NCBI RefSeq assembly: GCF_000737595.1
Contig: NZ_CP006271.1
Location: 2,108,001 to 2,172,000, forward strand
Source: Synechococcus sp. KORDI-52
GTDB taxonomy: Bacteria > Cyanobacteriota > Cyanobacteriia > PCC-6307 > Cyanobiaceae
Reading direction: 5' to 3'
Length of the DNA: 64,000 bases
Position numbers and translations under genes: made by a program. Shown in pieces: positions 10,914 to 20,845 of this stretch. The notes below the pieces were generated by a model. The model was not told the origin of the DNA. It did not search any database and saw nothing but the letters and a program-made list of their open reading frames with translations. How positions within the stretch are numbered: the first letter of the stretch is position 1; each line of letters opens with the position of its first letter.

Positions 10914-11351
10914 ATGGCCTTCGATCAGCTGCTGCTTGCCGCCGCTCCCTGGCTGGGCTGGTCAGGCCTTGGGCTGGGCGTGCTGACCGCTGTTGGCTTT
11001 TTCGCCCGTTGGGGCATCCGCTTTCGATTGGTGGGCGTCAGCAGCTTCACCCTGCTGCTGGCGGTGAGCTGCTGGGCCTTCGGCGTGAGCTACACCCCCC
11101 CCGTGGTGGTGGAGGGCGCCGTGCGAGCGCCGATCGTGTTCGACAACGGCAACGATCTGGTGGTGGCGCAGGTTCCCGCTGACCTGGCACCAGCAACAAT
11201 TGAGGCCACCCTGGAACAGTTGCAAGGGAACCTGCGGGGCTCCGGTCGCTCCAGTGACACAGTGCTGGTGCGGTTGCGGGGAATCAAAGCCGAAGGCGAT
11301 GGCCAGGGCCGTCCCGTCATCCTTGGCGAGGTCAGCAAGACCTTTCGCTGA
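10914..11351 (+). CDS. ycf51: Ycf51/DUF2518 membrane protein
   Basis: 145-residue protein conserved in cyanobacteria and some plastids; function unknown. Two N-terminal transmembrane segments flank the family-typical WGIRFRLVGVSSFT, followed by a soluble C-terminal domain with the APIVFDNGNDLVVAQVP segment seen in Ycf51. ATG 10914 follows a possible ribosome site (aaggaga at 10884-10890) by about two dozen bases. It overlaps the next gene by one base (TGATG). Confidence 0.85.
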   Translation: MAFDQLLLAAAPWLGWSGLGLGVLTAVGFFARWGIRFRLVGVSSFTLLLAVSCWAFGVSYTPPVVVEGAVRAPIVFDNGNDLVVAQVPADLAPATIEATLEQLQGNLRGSGRSSDTVLVRLRGIKAEGDGQGRPVILGEVSKTFR

Positions 11352-11752
11352 TGCCGGACTTCAACGACGCCATCGAGGAATTACCCCAATCGTTTCGCAG
11401 GGAGAAACAGGAACTTGACCAGGCCGGCATCAAGAACTGGTCCGCGATTTGTGGCTTAACCGATCTGGAGCTGAGCCAGCTCGCCCGCAGCGGCCAGGCA
11501 TCGGCCCGCAACCTCAAACGTCTACGGGGCATGGCGGATTTGGTCTGCAGCTTGGGCCTGCCCCCCCAGGACGCCGCACTGCTGATGCATGCCGGCATTG
11601 CCACGCCGGCCGCCCTTGCGACGTGCAGCCCCGAACGTCTGGTGCGCCAGACCGGCAGGCTTGAGCGCAGCCTTGGAACCAAACGCCCTGCCGTCGTGGA
11701 TCTGCGGGTAGCCAGCGATTGGATCCAACGGGCCAGGCAACTTGCGAACTGA
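11351..11752 (+). CDS. DUF4332 helix-hairpin-helix protein
   Basis: 133-residue protein with two HhH-like helical repeats: QELDQAGIKNWSAICGLTD followed by ELSQLARSGQASARNLKRL, and later LMHAGIATPAALATCSPE. This matches the DUF4332 family, related to helix-hairpin-helix modules that bind nucleic acid or proteins nonspecifically. No catalytic motif is evident. Its ATG shares a base with the ycf51 stop, so the two are probably translated together. Confidence 0.8.
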   Translation: MPDFNDAIEELPQSFRREKQELDQAGIKNWSAICGLTDLELSQLARSGQASARNLKRLRGMADLVCSLGLPPQDAALLMHAGIATPAALATCSPERLVRQTGRLERSLGTKRPAVVDLRVASDWIQRARQLAN

Positions 11753-11798
11753 CCCCATCGCGCCTGACCAATCGGCCGAACCTGCGTATGAATTGACC

Positions 11799-12080
11799 AT
11801 GAGGTTGAACGTCCTGCCCACAGCTCTGGTTGCTCTTGCCCTGATCGGGTCACCTCTGCTGGTGGGTGCCGCCGAATCGGATTTGCTCAACAGGGTCAAA
11901 CGCAATCCCGACCAAGCCAAAGCCATGTGCCGTTCGTTCCGCGCCATGAACGGCAACGGCCAGTCGGCCTACTCCAAACAAGCCATCCGCGGGGTGGCGA
12001 AAAATCAGAACCTGAGCTTTCAAGATGCAGAGATCCTCGTGACCTACGTCGTGGGGATGCATTGCGCGGATGTCCGCTGA
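11799..12080 (+). CDS. Small exported protein of unknown function
   Basis: 93 residues with a clear signal peptide (MRLNVLPTALVALALIGSPL, then an A-x-A-like end near GAAES). The mature part has two cysteines (AMCRSF and GMHCADV) that could form one disulfide. I do not recognise a named domain; similar short Cys-pair exported proteins are frequent in marine Synechococcus. Its 3' end overlaps the next gene's ATG by 11 bases. Confidence 0.7.
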   Translation: MRLNVLPTALVALALIGSPLLVGAAESDLLNRVKRNPDQAKAMCRSFRAMNGNGQSAYSKQAIRGVAKNQNLSFQDAEILVTYVVGMHCADVR

Positions 12081-13674
12081 GACAAGGGCAATGGCCTGCC
12101 GCCAGGAAGCCCTGACGCTTGCCGATGGCGTTGTGCTGCGGTCGAGGCTGTGGCACCCCAGCGGGGAAGGGCCTTGGCCCGCACTGCTGATGCGGCAGCC
12201 CTATGGACATCGCATTGCCTCAACCGTCACCTATGCCCACCCCAGCTGGTGGGCCTCCCATGGATTCCTCGTGGTCGTCCAGGACGTGCGGGGGCAAGGC
12301 GAATCCGGCGGTAGCTTCGGGGGGTTTGGTCAGGAAGCAGCCGACACCAGTGCAACCCACGCCTGGGTTCGCCAGCTGCCGGAATGCAATGGACGGCTGG
12401 GGGCCTACGGATTTTCCTATCAGGGCTTGACCCAGCTCACCGGAGCTGAAGCGACCCCGCCACCGGAGTGCACCGCACCGGCGATGACCGGACTGGATGA
12501 ACGTCGCCACTGGAGTTGTGAAGGCGGTGCCCACTGGTGGCAGCTTGGGCTCGGCTGGGGGCTCCAGCTCGCCGCCCTGCAGGCCCAGCGACGTGGTGAC
12601 ACAAAGGCCTGGCTGGAGATCCGCCGAAGCCTGGACGACAGCACCTACCTGCGGGATGGGCCTCGACTGCTGCAACGCCATGACCCCGATGGCATGGCCT
12701 GGACATGGTTTCAAAACGAGCCGGCCATGGACAAGCAATGGACGGTGCATCGTGTGCCGAAGACCTGGCTCCAACGCCCGATGCTGTTGATCGGCGGATG
12801 GTGGGATCCGCATCTGGTGGGGCTTCTGGACCTCTGGCATCGCAGCAAGGCGGCCGGAGGTCAGCCATCCCTGCACATCGGGCCGGCCTCCCACCTGCAG
12901 TGGTGGCCTGAAACTCAGCAGCTGATGCTGGAGTTCTTCCAACAGCATCTGCAGGATCGACCACCGCTTGAACCGACACCTGCCCAACAGCTCTGGAACA
13001 TCACACGCCATCGGTGGGATGCCATTCCCACACCCGAGGCGATCGGTCCCTCGTCATGGGGGCTGCGGGGGCATGGATTGGCCTGCATCGATCCAAGCGA
13101 CGGTGCCCTCCTGGCGGATGGTGAGGGAGAGGGTCGCGTGGTCATCGTTCATGACCCCTGGCGACCGGTCCCGGCCATCGGTGGACATCTCGGGACCCCT
13201 CCCGGCCCGGCTAACCGCCTGGCAGTGGATCAACGCAGCGACGTCGCCACCTTCACATCTGTCCCCCTTGGTGATGAGCTTCTGCTCTCGGGTCAACCAT
13301 TGCTGTGCCTGAACGCCCTCGCAGACCAGCCCGGGTTTGATCTCTGCATCAGCCTCTCGCGTCTGCCTGCACAGGCCGACAGCGTTGAGCAACTGAGCAC
13401 AGGCGTCCTGCGGGTTCGGGGGGGAGAGGCCCTGCAAAACGTCAGACGCAGCGTGACCCTTCAGCCGCTTCAGGTGACCCTGGATCCAGGCGATCGATTG
13501 CGGATCTCCATCGCAGCAGCAGCCTGGCCCGCCATTGGCGTCAACCCTGGCCACGATGTCGTGCCCTGCGGAGCTCCGAGCCCAGACCACCGCGTGGTGA
13601 CGTTGACACTGGAACTTGCTGGCTCCACCCTGCAGCTGAACCCCTTCGACTCCGGCAGACTGAAGCTCGACTGA
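12070..13674 (+). CDS. CocE/NonD family (peptidase S15) hydrolase
   Basis: 534-residue alpha/beta hydrolase of the X-Pro dipeptidyl-peptidase/cocaine esterase type. RQPYGHRIAS and VVQDVRGQGESGG are the oxyanion and early strand motifs, and GAYGFSYQGLTQ holds the nucleophile Ser. An Asp (WWDPHLVG) and a His (GPASHLQWW) complete a plausible triad. The C-terminal third is the jelly-roll beta domain of this family. ATG 12070 overlaps the upstream gene by 11 bases; ATG 12091 is an alternative. The substrate, an ester or amide of a hydrophobic acid, is not predictable. Confidence 0.88.
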   Translation: MSAETRAMACRQEALTLADGVVLRSRLWHPSGEGPWPALLMRQPYGHRIASTVTYAHPSWWASHGFLVVVQDVRGQGESGGSFGGFGQEAADTSATHAWVRQLPECNGRLGAYGFSYQGLTQLTGAEATPPPECTAPAMTGLDERRHWSCEGGAHWWQLGLGWGLQLAALQAQRRGDTKAWLEIRRSLDDSTYLRDGPRLLQRHDPDGMAWTWFQNEPAMDKQWTVHRVPKTWLQRPMLLIGGWWDPHLVGLLDLWHRSKAAGGQPSLHIGPASHLQWWPETQQLMLEFFQQHLQDRPPLEPTPAQQLWNITRHRWDAIPTPEAIGPSSWGLRGHGLACIDPSDGALLADGEGEGRVVIVHDPWRPVPAIGGHLGTPPGPANRLAVDQRSDVATFTSVPLGDELLLSGQPLLCLNALADQPGFDLCISLSRLPAQADSVEQLSTGVLRVRGGEALQNVRRSVTLQPLQVTLDPGDRLRISIAAAAWPAIGVNPGHDVVPCGAPSPDHRVVTLTLELAGSTLQLNPFDSGRLKLD

Positions 13675-13684
13675 CCTTTGTGCT

Positions 13685-14395
13685 TTGAAGCTCTCCGCTG
13701 CCCTGCTGGCCATCGCCCTGTCAGCCCCCATGGGGGTCATCAGTCCCGCAGCAGCGGAGGAGCTCACCAAGACTGAACTCACGCCCGCGCAGGCGACAGC
13801 GGCGGCTGAACTGCTGTTGGGGGCTCTTAAAGAGCGCCAGGGAGATGTCTTGCACGATGCCCTCGCCAGACCGGTTCAGGCCAGTGTTGATGTGAAAACG
13901 GTCCAGACACGCCTGGACCAGCGTGAGGCCATCGAGGCAACCCGCGTTGTCAGTGTGATTCCCGGCTACAACACAACCACGGTTGACGCTGTCGTGAGCA
14001 CCGCCTCCGGCGATGAGGGGATGCTGATGGTGCTGGACGAAGACGGCAAGCTGCTCGCCTGGAAGTGGACCGATCGCATCCAGCCCATCGAAACAACGGC
14101 GCTCGACTTCACCCGCGATCTGGCAGCAGGGCGTTGGGTCACAGCACGATCCAAGCTCTCGTTACAGCTGCAGGAGGACTTGGCCCCTGGTGACCTTGAA
14201 CGCAAGTGGACGAAGCTCAGCAACGTCTCCGGTGGGTTCCGTAAGGTGAAAGACGCCGTCATCGCCCATCAGGGCGGAGAGCAACAGCTCGTGCTGGTGG
14301 CTGTCGCCTTCGGCAAAGCCACAACTAACCTGTTCGTGATTTTCGATGAACGCGGTCGGATCATCAACGTCGATATTTCCCGAGACTTCGTCTGA
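13685..14395 (+). CDS. Exported DUF3887-like protein
   Basis: 236-residue protein with a TTG start and a strong signal peptide (KLSAALLAIALSAPMGVISP, ending near PAAAEE). The mature protein appears to hold two NTF2-like alpha+beta segments; the second (DFTRDLAAGRWVTARSKLS ... LVLVAVAFGKA) resembles DUF3887. No catalytic residues are obvious. It follows the CocE-like gene by ten bases. A periplasmic or lumenal location is inferred from the signal; the role is unknown. Confidence 0.72.
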   Translation: MKLSAALLAIALSAPMGVISPAAAEELTKTELTPAQATAAAELLLGALKERQGDVLHDALARPVQASVDVKTVQTRLDQREAIEATRVVSVIPGYNTTTVDAVVSTASGDEGMLMVLDEDGKLLAWKWTDRIQPIETTALDFTRDLAAGRWVTARSKLSLQLQEDLAPGDLERKWTKLSNVSGGFRKVKDAVIAHQGGEQQLVLVAVAFGKATTNLFVIFDERGRIINVDISRDFV

Positions 14396-14455
14396 TCAAC
14401 AGCTGATCTGTTTCGTAAATCGGGCTTAACATCGCGCCCAATTCTCAGATCTCCC

Positions 14456-16753
14456 ATGGGTGTCGCCGCAGTCCTCGACTGGATGGTGCAGGACGGCGAA
14501 CGGTTGGCAGGTTGTCGCCATGACCACCCGTTCGCGGTGCTCGGTCCCCAATCCTCTGAGCAGGGGTGGACCGTACGAGTGTGGATGCCTGAAGCCCAAT
14601 CGGTCACCCTGCTGCAGGCTGGCGAAACCCTCGCCATGTCCACCCCGAACCACCCCTGGGTGTTCGAGGCACAACTCAACAGAGATCCAGGCAGCGACTA
14701 CAGGGTCAGGGTTGAGCGCGGTGGGATCGTGCATGAACAGCACGACCCCTGGGCGTTCCGTGGTGAATGGATGGGCGAGATGGATCGCCACCTGTTCGCT
14801 GAAGGCAACCATCACCACATCTGGCAAAGGATGGGTGCCCACCTCACCGAGCGTGACGGCATCACCGGTGTGATGTTCTGCCTTTGGGCTCCCAACGCTC
14901 TCACCGTCTCCGTGATTGGAGACCTGAACTCATGGGACGGACGGCATCACCCCATGCAGAAACGTGTTGGGGGCATCTGGGAACTGTTTGTTCCCGGACT
15001 CGGTGAAGGACATCTGTACAAATACGAAATCCGCACCCAGGACGGCCACTGTTACCAAAAGGCTGATCCCTACGGCTTCCAACACGAAGTTCGTCCGGAC
15101 AACAGTTCCGTCGTGGCACGTCTGAACGGATTCCAATGGTCCGATCAGGGCTGGATGCAGAAGCGCGACAGCAGCAACGCGCTGGATCAACCCATTTCGG
15201 TGTACGAAATGCACCTGGGCAGCTGGATTCACGCTTCAGCAGAGGAGCCCTGGATTCAGCCCGATGGGACACCGCGCCCGCCAGTCCCCGCAGCTGACAT
15301 GAAGCCCGGAGCTCGGCTGCTCACCTATGCCGAACTGGCCGATCGCCTGATTCCTTACGTGAAGGACAGGGGCTTCACCCACATCGAGGTGATGCCGATC
15401 ACGGAGCACCCCTTCGATGGATCCTGGGGCTATCAGGTAACGGGTTGGTACGCCCCCACCAGCCGCTACGGAACGCCCGATGAATTCAAGGCATTTGTAG
15501 ACCGCTGCCACGCTGAAGGCATCGGCGTGATCATCGACTGGGTTCCTGGCCATTTCCCGAAGGATGCCCACGGCCTGGCTTTCTTTGATGGCGCACACCT
15601 TTATGAGCACAGCGATCCCCGGATCGGGGAACACAAGGAATGGGGAACGCTGATCTTCAACTACAGCCGTAACGAAGTTCGCAACTTCCTCGTCGCCAAT
15701 CTCATCTTCTGGTTCGAGCAGTTCCACATCGATGGCATTCGTGTGGATGCCGTGGCCTCGATGCTCTATCGCGACTATCTGCGGCCCGATGGTGAATGGC
15801 TCCCCAATGAGAACGGCGGCCGGGAAAACACCGAAGCGGTGCGTTTCCTTCAGCAGGCCAACCACGTGCTGTTCCAACACTTCCCAGGCGCCCTCTCCAT
15901 CGCAGAGGAATCAACAACCTGGCCGATGGTCACCCAGCCAACCGACAGCGGCGGCCTCGGATTCAACCTCAAATGGAACATGGGTTGGATGCACGACATG
16001 CTCGATTACTTCGAGCTGGACCCGTGGTTCCGCCAGTTCCACCAGAACAACATCACCTTCTCAATCTGGTACACCTACACCGAGAACTTCATGCTGGCGC
16101 TCAGCCACGATGAAGTGGTGCACGGGAAGAGCCATCTCCTGCACAAGATGCCGGGAGATGACTGGCAGAAGTACGCCAACACCCGGGCGTTGCTCGCCTA
16201 CATGTGGACACACCCCGGCAAGAAGACGATCTTCATGGGGATGGAATTCGGCCAGCGTGCCGAATGGAATGTGTGGGGCGATCTCCAGTGGGATCTGCTC
16301 AATTACGAGCCCCACAAAGGCATCCAGCGGTTGGTGGATGACCTCAACGTTCTCTACAAGGCAGAACCGGCCCTCTGGCGGGACGATTTCGACCAGTTCG
16401 GCTTCCAGTGGATCGATTGCAACGACAACCGCCACTCCGTGATCAGCTTCATGCGTCGGGAAAGTGCCAGCGGCACCTGGCTGGTGGTGGTGGCGAACTT
16501 CACGCCCCAAAGTCACTCCCACTACCGCGTGGGCGTTCCGCTCTCCGGCTTCTACGAGGAGATCTTCAACTCCGATGCAGCCAAGTACGGCGGCAGCAAC
16601 CTCGGCAACATGGGCGGCAAACTGACGGACGAGTGGGGCATCCACGGCTACGAGAACTCCTTGGATCTCTGCCTGCCGCCGCTGAGCCTGATGGTGTTCA
16701 AGCACGACCCGAAACGCAGCCTGAGCAGCAGCGATCCGGACAACATCGTGTGA
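14456..16753 (+). CDS. glgB: 1,4-alpha-glucan branching enzyme
   Basis: Introduces alpha-1,6 branches into glycogen. The 765 residues include an N-terminal extension, a CBM48-type domain, the GH13 barrel and a C-terminal beta domain. The barrel shows [16 protein letters not shown], the nucleophile Asp in [16 protein letters not shown], the acid/base Glu in SIAEEST and the third acid in [11 protein letters not shown]. Length matches cyanobacterial GlgB. ATG 14456 ([11 protein letters not shown]) follows a 60-base gap. It sits upstream of hemE with no obvious functional link. Confidence 0.97.
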   Translation: MGVAAVLDWMVQDGERLAGCRHDHPFAVLGPQSSEQGWTVRVWMPEAQSVTLLQAGETLAMSTPNHPWVFEAQLNRDPGSDYRVRVERGGIVHEQHDPWAFRGEWMGEMDRHLFAEGNHHHIWQRMGAHLTERDGITGVMFCLWAPNALTVSVIGDLNSWDGRHHPMQKRVGGIWELFVPGLGEGHLYKYEIRTQDGHCYQKADPYGFQHEVRPDNSSVVARLNGFQWSDQGWMQKRDSSNALDQPISVYEMHLGSWIHASAEEPWIQPDGTPRPPVPAADMKPGARLLTYAELADRLIPYVKDRGFTHIEVMPITEHPFDGSWGYQVTGWYAPTSRYGTPDEFKAFVDRCHAEGIGVIIDWVPGHFPKDAHGLAFFDGAHLYEHSDPRIGEHKEWGTLIFNYSRNEVRNFLVANLIFWFEQFHIDGIRVDAVASMLYRDYLRPDGEWLPNENGGRENTEAVRFLQQANHVLFQHFPGALSIAEESTTWPMVTQPTDSGGLGFNLKWNMGWMHDMLDYFELDPWFRQFHQNNITFSIWYTYTENFMLALSHDEVVHGKSHLLHKMPGDDWQKYANTRALLAYMWTHPGKKTIFMGMEFGQRAEWNVWGDLQWDLLNYEPHKGIQRLVDDLNVLYKAEPALWRDDFDQFGFQWIDCNDNRHSVISFMRRESASGTWLVVVANFTPQSHSHYRVGVPLSGFYEEIFNSDAAKYGGSNLGNMGGKLTDEWGIHGYENSLDLCLPPLSLMVFKHDPKRSLSSSDPDNIV

Positions 16754-16834
16754 CGAACGTGATGACAATGAGGGGGTAAAGCTCTAGCCAAGGCCTCGAT
16801 TCGGGTAGGTTTCCGGCTGACCTGACCGGGCTTG

Positions 16835-17893
16835 ATGAGCGACTCTTTACCCCTGCTCCTGCGTGCTGCGCGCGGTGAATCGGTGGAGCGTCCTCCGGTG
16901 TGGATGATGCGCCAGGCCGGTCGCTACATGAAGATCTACCGGGACCTGCGGGACAAGTACCCCAGCTTCAGGGAGCGGTCCGAAAACCCTGATCTCTCCT
17001 ACGAGATCTCGATGCAGCCGTTCCACGCCTTCAAGCCCGACGGCGTGATCCTGTTCTCCGACATCCTCACGCCGCTGCCGGGCATGGGGATCGACTTCGA
17101 CATCATCGAGAGCAAAGGCCCCCAGATCGGCGATCCGATCCGGAGCATGGCCCAGGTGGATGCCCTGCGCCCGCTGAACCCCGCCGAGTCGATGCCCTTC
17201 GTGGGAGAGGTGCTGGGTCGTCTGCGCCAAAGCGTTGGCAACGAGGCTGCTGTTCTCGGTTTCGTTGGTGCCCCCTGGACCCTGGCCGCCTACGTGGTGG
17301 AAGGCAAGAGCAGCAAGAACTACGCGGTGATCAAGGCCATGGCCTTCCGCGAACCCGAGATCCTGCACAAGCTGCTCGACCACTTCGCCGAGTCGATCGC
17401 CAATTACCTGCGCTACCAGATTGATTCCGGTGCCCAGGTGGTGCAGATGTTTGATTCCTGGGCCGGTCAGTTGAGTCCTGCGGACTACGACACCTTCGCT
17501 GCGCCTTATCAGAAGAAAGTGGTGGATCTGGTCAAGCAGACACACCCTGACACCCCCTTCATCCTTTACATCTCCGGCAGCGCCGGCGTGATCGAGCGGA
17601 TGGCCAACACCGGTGTTGACATCGTTTCGCTGGATTGGACCGTGGACATGGCGGAAGCCCTGGCACGGCTGCCCGAGCACGTCGGTGTTCAGGGCAATGT
17701 GGACCCCGGCTTGCTGTTCGGCACCCCGGAGGCGATTGAAGCCCGCATCGATGACTGCGTGCGCAAAGCCCGCGGCCGGAAGCACATCCTCAACCTTGGC
17801 CACGGAATCCTGCCGGGAACACCAGAGGAAAACGGTGAGGCCTTCTTCCGCGCCGGCAAGAGCGTGATGGACCGTCTAGGGGCTGTCGTTTGA
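16835..17893 (+). CDS. hemE: Uroporphyrinogen decarboxylase
   Basis: Converts uroporphyrinogen III to coproporphyrinogen III for heme and chlorophyll. The 352 residues include the diagnostic [14 protein letters not shown] near the N-terminus with the substrate Arg residues, a catalytic Asp region [12 protein letters not shown], and [13 protein letters not shown] 16835 is preferred; a TTG lies directly before it. The stop overlaps the TTG start of the following epimerase (TTGA). Confidence 0.97.
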   Translation: MSDSLPLLLRAARGESVERPPVWMMRQAGRYMKIYRDLRDKYPSFRERSENPDLSYEISMQPFHAFKPDGVILFSDILTPLPGMGIDFDIIESKGPQIGDPIRSMAQVDALRPLNPAESMPFVGEVLGRLRQSVGNEAAVLGFVGAPWTLAAYVVEGKSSKNYAVIKAMAFREPEILHKLLDHFAESIANYLRYQIDSGAQVVQMFDSWAGQLSPADYDTFAAPYQKKVVDLVKQTHPDTPFILYISGSAGVIERMANTGVDIVSLDWTVDMAEALARLPEHVGVQGNVDPGLLFGTPEAIEARIDDCVRKARGRKHILNLGHGILPGTPEENGEAFFRAGKSVMDRLGAVV

Positions 17894-18897
17894 CCCGCAT
17901 CCTGGTGACCGGCGCCAGCGGCTGCGTCGGTCAATACATCTCCCGCTGGCTACTGGATCATTCCGATGCAGAGTTGCTGCTCTGGCTGCGGGACCCCACC
18001 AAACTCACCGCTGTTCCAGCAGACCATCCCCGCATCCACCTGCTGGTGGGAGACCTGCGGGACACCGAGCGTTTTGCCCCGGAGCTGGCCTCAGTGAACC
18101 GGGTGATTCACACAGCCACAGCCTGGGGTGACCCCGAACGGGCCGAACAGGTGAATGTGGTGGCCGTGAAACGGATGCTGGCGCTTCTGGATCCCAGCAA
18201 GCTGGAGCAGATCATTTATTTCTCGACGGCCAGCGTGCTCGATCGGCACCTACGGCCCCTGCCGGAAGCTCTGGCCTACGGCACGGAATACATCCAGACG
18301 AAGGCTCGCTGCCTCAGGGATCTTGAGGATCATCCCCTGGCCGGCAAAGTGATCGCCGTGTTTCCCACATTGGTGTTCGGCGGGCGCGTCGATGGCACCA
18401 GCCCCTTCCCCACCAGCTATCTCACTGAAGGCTTAGCTGAAGCCAGCCGCTGGCTCTGGCTGGCCCGTTGGCTTCGGGTGGATGCGAGCTTCCACTTCAT
18501 CCATGCGGAAGACATCGCCCGCATCTGTGGCCTTTTGACCACACGCGCCCATGAACCGAACCGTGAACCCGGGCAGGGGGCTCTGCGCCGGGTGGTAATG
18601 GGACAACCGGCCATCTCGGTGAACGACACCGTGAAAACCCTTTGCCGCTGGCGAGGTGTGGCCCGAACGCCCGGAATTCCGCTTTGGCCATGGCTGATCG
18701 AGACCCTGATCCGCGTTCTGCCGATCGAAGTGAATGCCTGGGACCGGTTCAGCATTCGGCAGCGCCACTTCATTCACGACCCGGTGACGCAGCCCGAGCG
18801 TTTCGGTGGCAAAAGCCATGCCCCAGACTTGGCAACAGTTCTTAGCAATTCCGGCCTGCCCAATCGCGGAAGCCCCAGATCCGCGCGTAAGGTTTGA
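17890..18897 (+). CDS. NAD-dependent epimerase/dehydratase (extended SDR)
   Basis: 335-residue extended short-chain dehydrogenase. The Rossmann motif [10 protein letters not shown] is at the very start, [10 protein letters not shown] is the second conserved segment, and Y-x-x-x-K lies in [12 protein letters not shown]. The TTG start overlaps the hemE stop by four bases, giving no room for a longer N-terminus. Closest in style to 3-beta-hydroxysteroid dehydrogenase/NAD epimerases; the substrate is unknown. It ends 19 bases before petE. Confidence 0.85.
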   Translation: MTRILVTGASGCVGQYISRWLLDHSDAELLLWLRDPTKLTAVPADHPRIHLLVGDLRDTERFAPELASVNRVIHTATAWGDPERAEQVNVVAVKRMLALLDPSKLEQIIYFSTASVLDRHLRPLPEALAYGTEYIQTKARCLRDLEDHPLAGKVIAVFPTLVFGGRVDGTSPFPTSYLTEGLAEASRWLWLARWLRVDASFHFIHAEDIARICGLLTTRAHEPNREPGQGALRRVVMGQPAISVNDTVKTLCRWRGVARTPGIPLWPWLIETLIRVLPIEVNAWDRFSIRQRHFIHDPVTQPERFGGKSHAPDLATVLSNSGLPNRGSPRSARKV

Positions 18898-18916
18898 TCA
18901 AAGACAAAGCACATTC

Positions 18917-19276
18917 ATGCGCTCAGTCATCCGCACCATTGCAGCTGCATGCTGCGCCTTCCTGATGCTGATCGGCCTCAACGTCGGCAGCGCTCAAGCC
19001 GCCACCGTTGAAGTGAAGCTCGGCACCGACGGAGGCATGCTCGCTTTCGAGCCCGCCACCGTGAACATCAAGGCCGGCGACACCGTCAAATTCGTCAATA
19101 ACAAGCTCGCTCCTCACAATGCGGTTTTCGAGGGCCACGACGAGTACAGCCACTCTGATCTCGCCTTCAACCCCGGCGAATCCTGGGAGGAAACCTTCGC
19201 CACAGCCGGCACCTACGACTTCTACTGCGAGCCCCACCGCGGCGCTGGCATGGTTGGCAAAGTGATTGTTGAGTGA
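18917..19276 (+). CDS. petE: Plastocyanin precursor
   Basis: Lumenal copper protein carrying electrons from cytochrome b6f to photosystem I or an oxidase. A signal peptide ([20 protein letters not shown] ... SAQA) precedes a mature domain of about 92 residues. The type 1 copper ligands are all visible: His in LAPHNAVF, then Cys, His and Met in [17 protein letters not shown]. The start leaves only 19 bases after the preceding gene, so the promoter must lie in or before that gene unless read-through occurs. A strong terminator follows. Confidence 0.97.
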   Translation: MRSVIRTIAAACCAFLMLIGLNVGSAQAATVEVKLGTDGGMLAFEPATVNIKAGDTVKFVNNKLAPHNAVFEGHDEYSHSDLAFNPGESWEETFATAGTYDFYCEPHRGAGMVGKVIVE

Positions 19277-19322
19277 TCCCAGGATTTCTTAGGAAATCAC
19301 TGTCCATCCAACTGAACTGACA

Positions 19323-19366
19323 AGCCCTGAGCTGTTGACGATCAACAGCTCAGGGCTTTTTTTTTT
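19323..19366 (+). terminator. Rho-independent terminator after petE
   Basis: A perfect 16-base-pair stem (agccctgagctgttga at 19323-19338 pairing with 19342-19357) with a three-base loop, followed by a run of ten T (19357-19366). It lies 47 bases after the petE stop and 38 before petJ, so it should separate the two carrier genes transcriptionally. Confidence 0.93.
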
Positions 19367-19404
19367 GAAGCTGATGGATAGGTTGGGGCATTAAAGGGTT
19401 TGCG

Positions 19405-19773
19405 ATGGCACGCCTACCAGGGCTGATCCTGACGTTGATGTTGATCATTGGTGCGACAGGGCTGCTTGCGGCTCCGGCCACAGCGGTCGACAGCCCTGCT
19501 TTGGAGCGAGGAGAGCAGATTTTCAACAGCAACTGTGCGGCTTGCCACATGGGGGGCGGCAATGTGATTCGCGCCAACCGGACGCTGAAGATCAGCGACC
19601 TGAACGACCACTTGGAGGCCTACTCCAAGTCCCCGCTGGAGGCCCTGGAGCAGGAGATCGAGGATGGGCTGAATGCCATGCCCAGCTATGCCGACACACT
19701 GAGCGAAGAGGAGATCGTTGCGGTGGCCACCTACGTTGAACAGCGGGCCGAATTGGGCTGGTCCAGGCGATGA
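19405..19773 (+). CDS. petJ: Cytochrome c6 precursor
   Basis: Lumenal heme c protein able to replace plastocyanin between cytochrome b6f and photosystem I. 122 residues: signal peptide (LPGLILTLMLIIGATGLLAA ... PATA), heme site NCAACHMGGG (C-x-x-C-H) and axial Met in NAMPSYADTLSEEEI, followed by the C-terminal helix. The arrangement matches c6 rather than cM. It overlaps the following Nif11 gene by four bases (ATGA), an unusual partner. Confidence 0.93.
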   Translation: MARLPGLILTLMLIIGATGLLAAPATAVDSPALERGEQIFNSNCAACHMGGGNVIRANRTLKISDLNDHLEAYSKSPLEALEQEIEDGLNAMPSYADTLSEEEIVAVATYVEQRAELGWSRR

Positions 19774-20012
19774 GTCGTGAAGCTCTTCGAGATTTTCTAC
19801 GGGCTGTGGAGCATCATCAGGGCTTGCGCCGCGATGCTGCCCAGTGCACTGATGATGATCAACTTTTAGCCCTGGCACGCCGCCATGGGTTCAAGGTGAT
19901 CCAACGAGATCTCTGCGACGATGCCCGGGAATCAGCCATCACCCGCTGGTTCGAGACCAGCCGGATCCAGCGCTCTTTTCAATCACCACCGTCTCAATCA
20001 CCAAAACCCTGA
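19770..20012 (+). CDS. Nif11-domain small protein
   Basis: 80-residue protein whose N-terminal 50 residues fit the Nif11/nitrile-hydratase-leader type helical domain: EALRDFLRAVEHHQGLRRD, then LLALARRHGFKVIQRDL. In other systems this domain is a leader for peptide natural products, but there is no GG cleavage site with a Cys/Ser/Thr-rich core here. The tail is Ser/Pro rich (SFQSPPSQSPKP). Translationally coupled to petJ and to the next gene. Confidence 0.78.
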   Translation: MSREALRDFLRAVEHHQGLRRDAAQCTDDDQLLALARRHGFKVIQRDLCDDARESAITRWFETSRIQRSFQSPPSQSPKP

Positions 20013-20407
20013 TGGCCGTTGTCACCCTGCTCAGTGATTTCATTGACGGCACCAGCATGGCCCTGGCGGAAGACACCGATGCCGTCGATCTGAACGCCTT
20101 CATGACCGCCAATCAAGGCCGGCTCTGGGCAAGCGTGCAACAACGCCGACGCCAACGACGTCAAACGATTGAGCGGCGCGGCCCGGGAACGGTGTACTTC
20201 GCCGCGGACGCTCCAGGCGCTGCCGCCGTGGAGCACTACCTCAGCAGTGACACGGGCTCAGCCGAGGAAGCAACGGCGATGCACGCGATGCAGTCCGCAG
20301 GGGTGGAAATCGCCCCCCATGTGGGTGCAGAGCGCGAACGCCATGCCCTGCTCAACGGTCAATTAAGGGGACTGACGGCCCAGGCCAAGGCGGAAGGTTT
20401 TGGTTGA
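20012..20407 (+). CDS. Conserved-looking hypothetical protein in the petJ operon
   Basis: 131-residue soluble protein, not recognised. The ATG shares one base with the Nif11 stop (TGATG). The middle is arginine rich (QQRRRQRRQTIERRGPGTV), followed by an acidic helical half. No signal peptide or membrane segment. Position argues that it is expressed with petJ and the Nif11 gene. It could bind nucleic acid through the basic patch, but that is speculation. Confidence 0.62.
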   Translation: MAVVTLLSDFIDGTSMALAEDTDAVDLNAFMTANQGRLWASVQQRRRQRRQTIERRGPGTVYFAADAPGAAAVEHYLSSDTGSAEEATAMHAMQSAGVEIAPHVGAERERHALLNGQLRGLTAQAKAEGFG

Positions 20408-20741
20408 TCCAACAGGCCATAACCCGGTGACACTCCCCGACAATCCGCTCGGTCTGAGCAGTCTTGAAGAACTGGTCGACTGGACCGAGTCCTACCTCCA
20501 TTTCAAACATGCACTGGAGGTGATTGCTTTCTTCACACCAGAGATGGCGACGTCTTACGTCAACTGCTTCAGCGACTTCAGCGCCCGTTACGCCACGGAG
20601 ATGAAGAAGCAGGACATCCTTGAAGCTCGTCTTCCCAAGAAGATGAGGCAAACGATCGAAGCCGACAATCCTCACCGTGGCCTATTGAGGCAGGTCTTCA
20701 ACGAGGAATCAACCAACAGGTCTGATGACATGTCCCGGTGA
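20400..20741 (+). CDS. Hypothetical protein, end of the petJ operon
   Basis: Up to 113 residues, start uncertain: TTG 20400 overlaps the upstream stop, while GTG 20427 gives 104 residues (VTLPDNPLGLSSLEELVDWT). Predicted mostly helical, with aromatic core segments WTESYLHFKHALEVIAFF and SYVNCFSDFSARYATEM. No known motif. The three short genes after petJ overlap one another, so they probably form one transcript. Confidence 0.55.
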   Translation: MVDPTGHNPVTLPDNPLGLSSLEELVDWTESYLHFKHALEVIAFFTPEMATSYVNCFSDFSARYATEMKKQDILEARLPKKMRQTIEADNPHRGLLRQVFNEESTNRSDDMSR

Positions 20742-20845
20742 TGTTCATAAAAGAGAAAAGCAAGCGATAGAGATCAGTCATGGGCTTTTCCGAGGAGATG
20801 TTGAAAAACATCGCAAGCCTTTACCTTCAGGACAAGCATTCGAGA

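Noticed and set aside
16847-17803. 318-residue antisense frame opposite hemE
   Set aside because: Histidine- and Gly-rich shadow of hemE with no recognisable fold.
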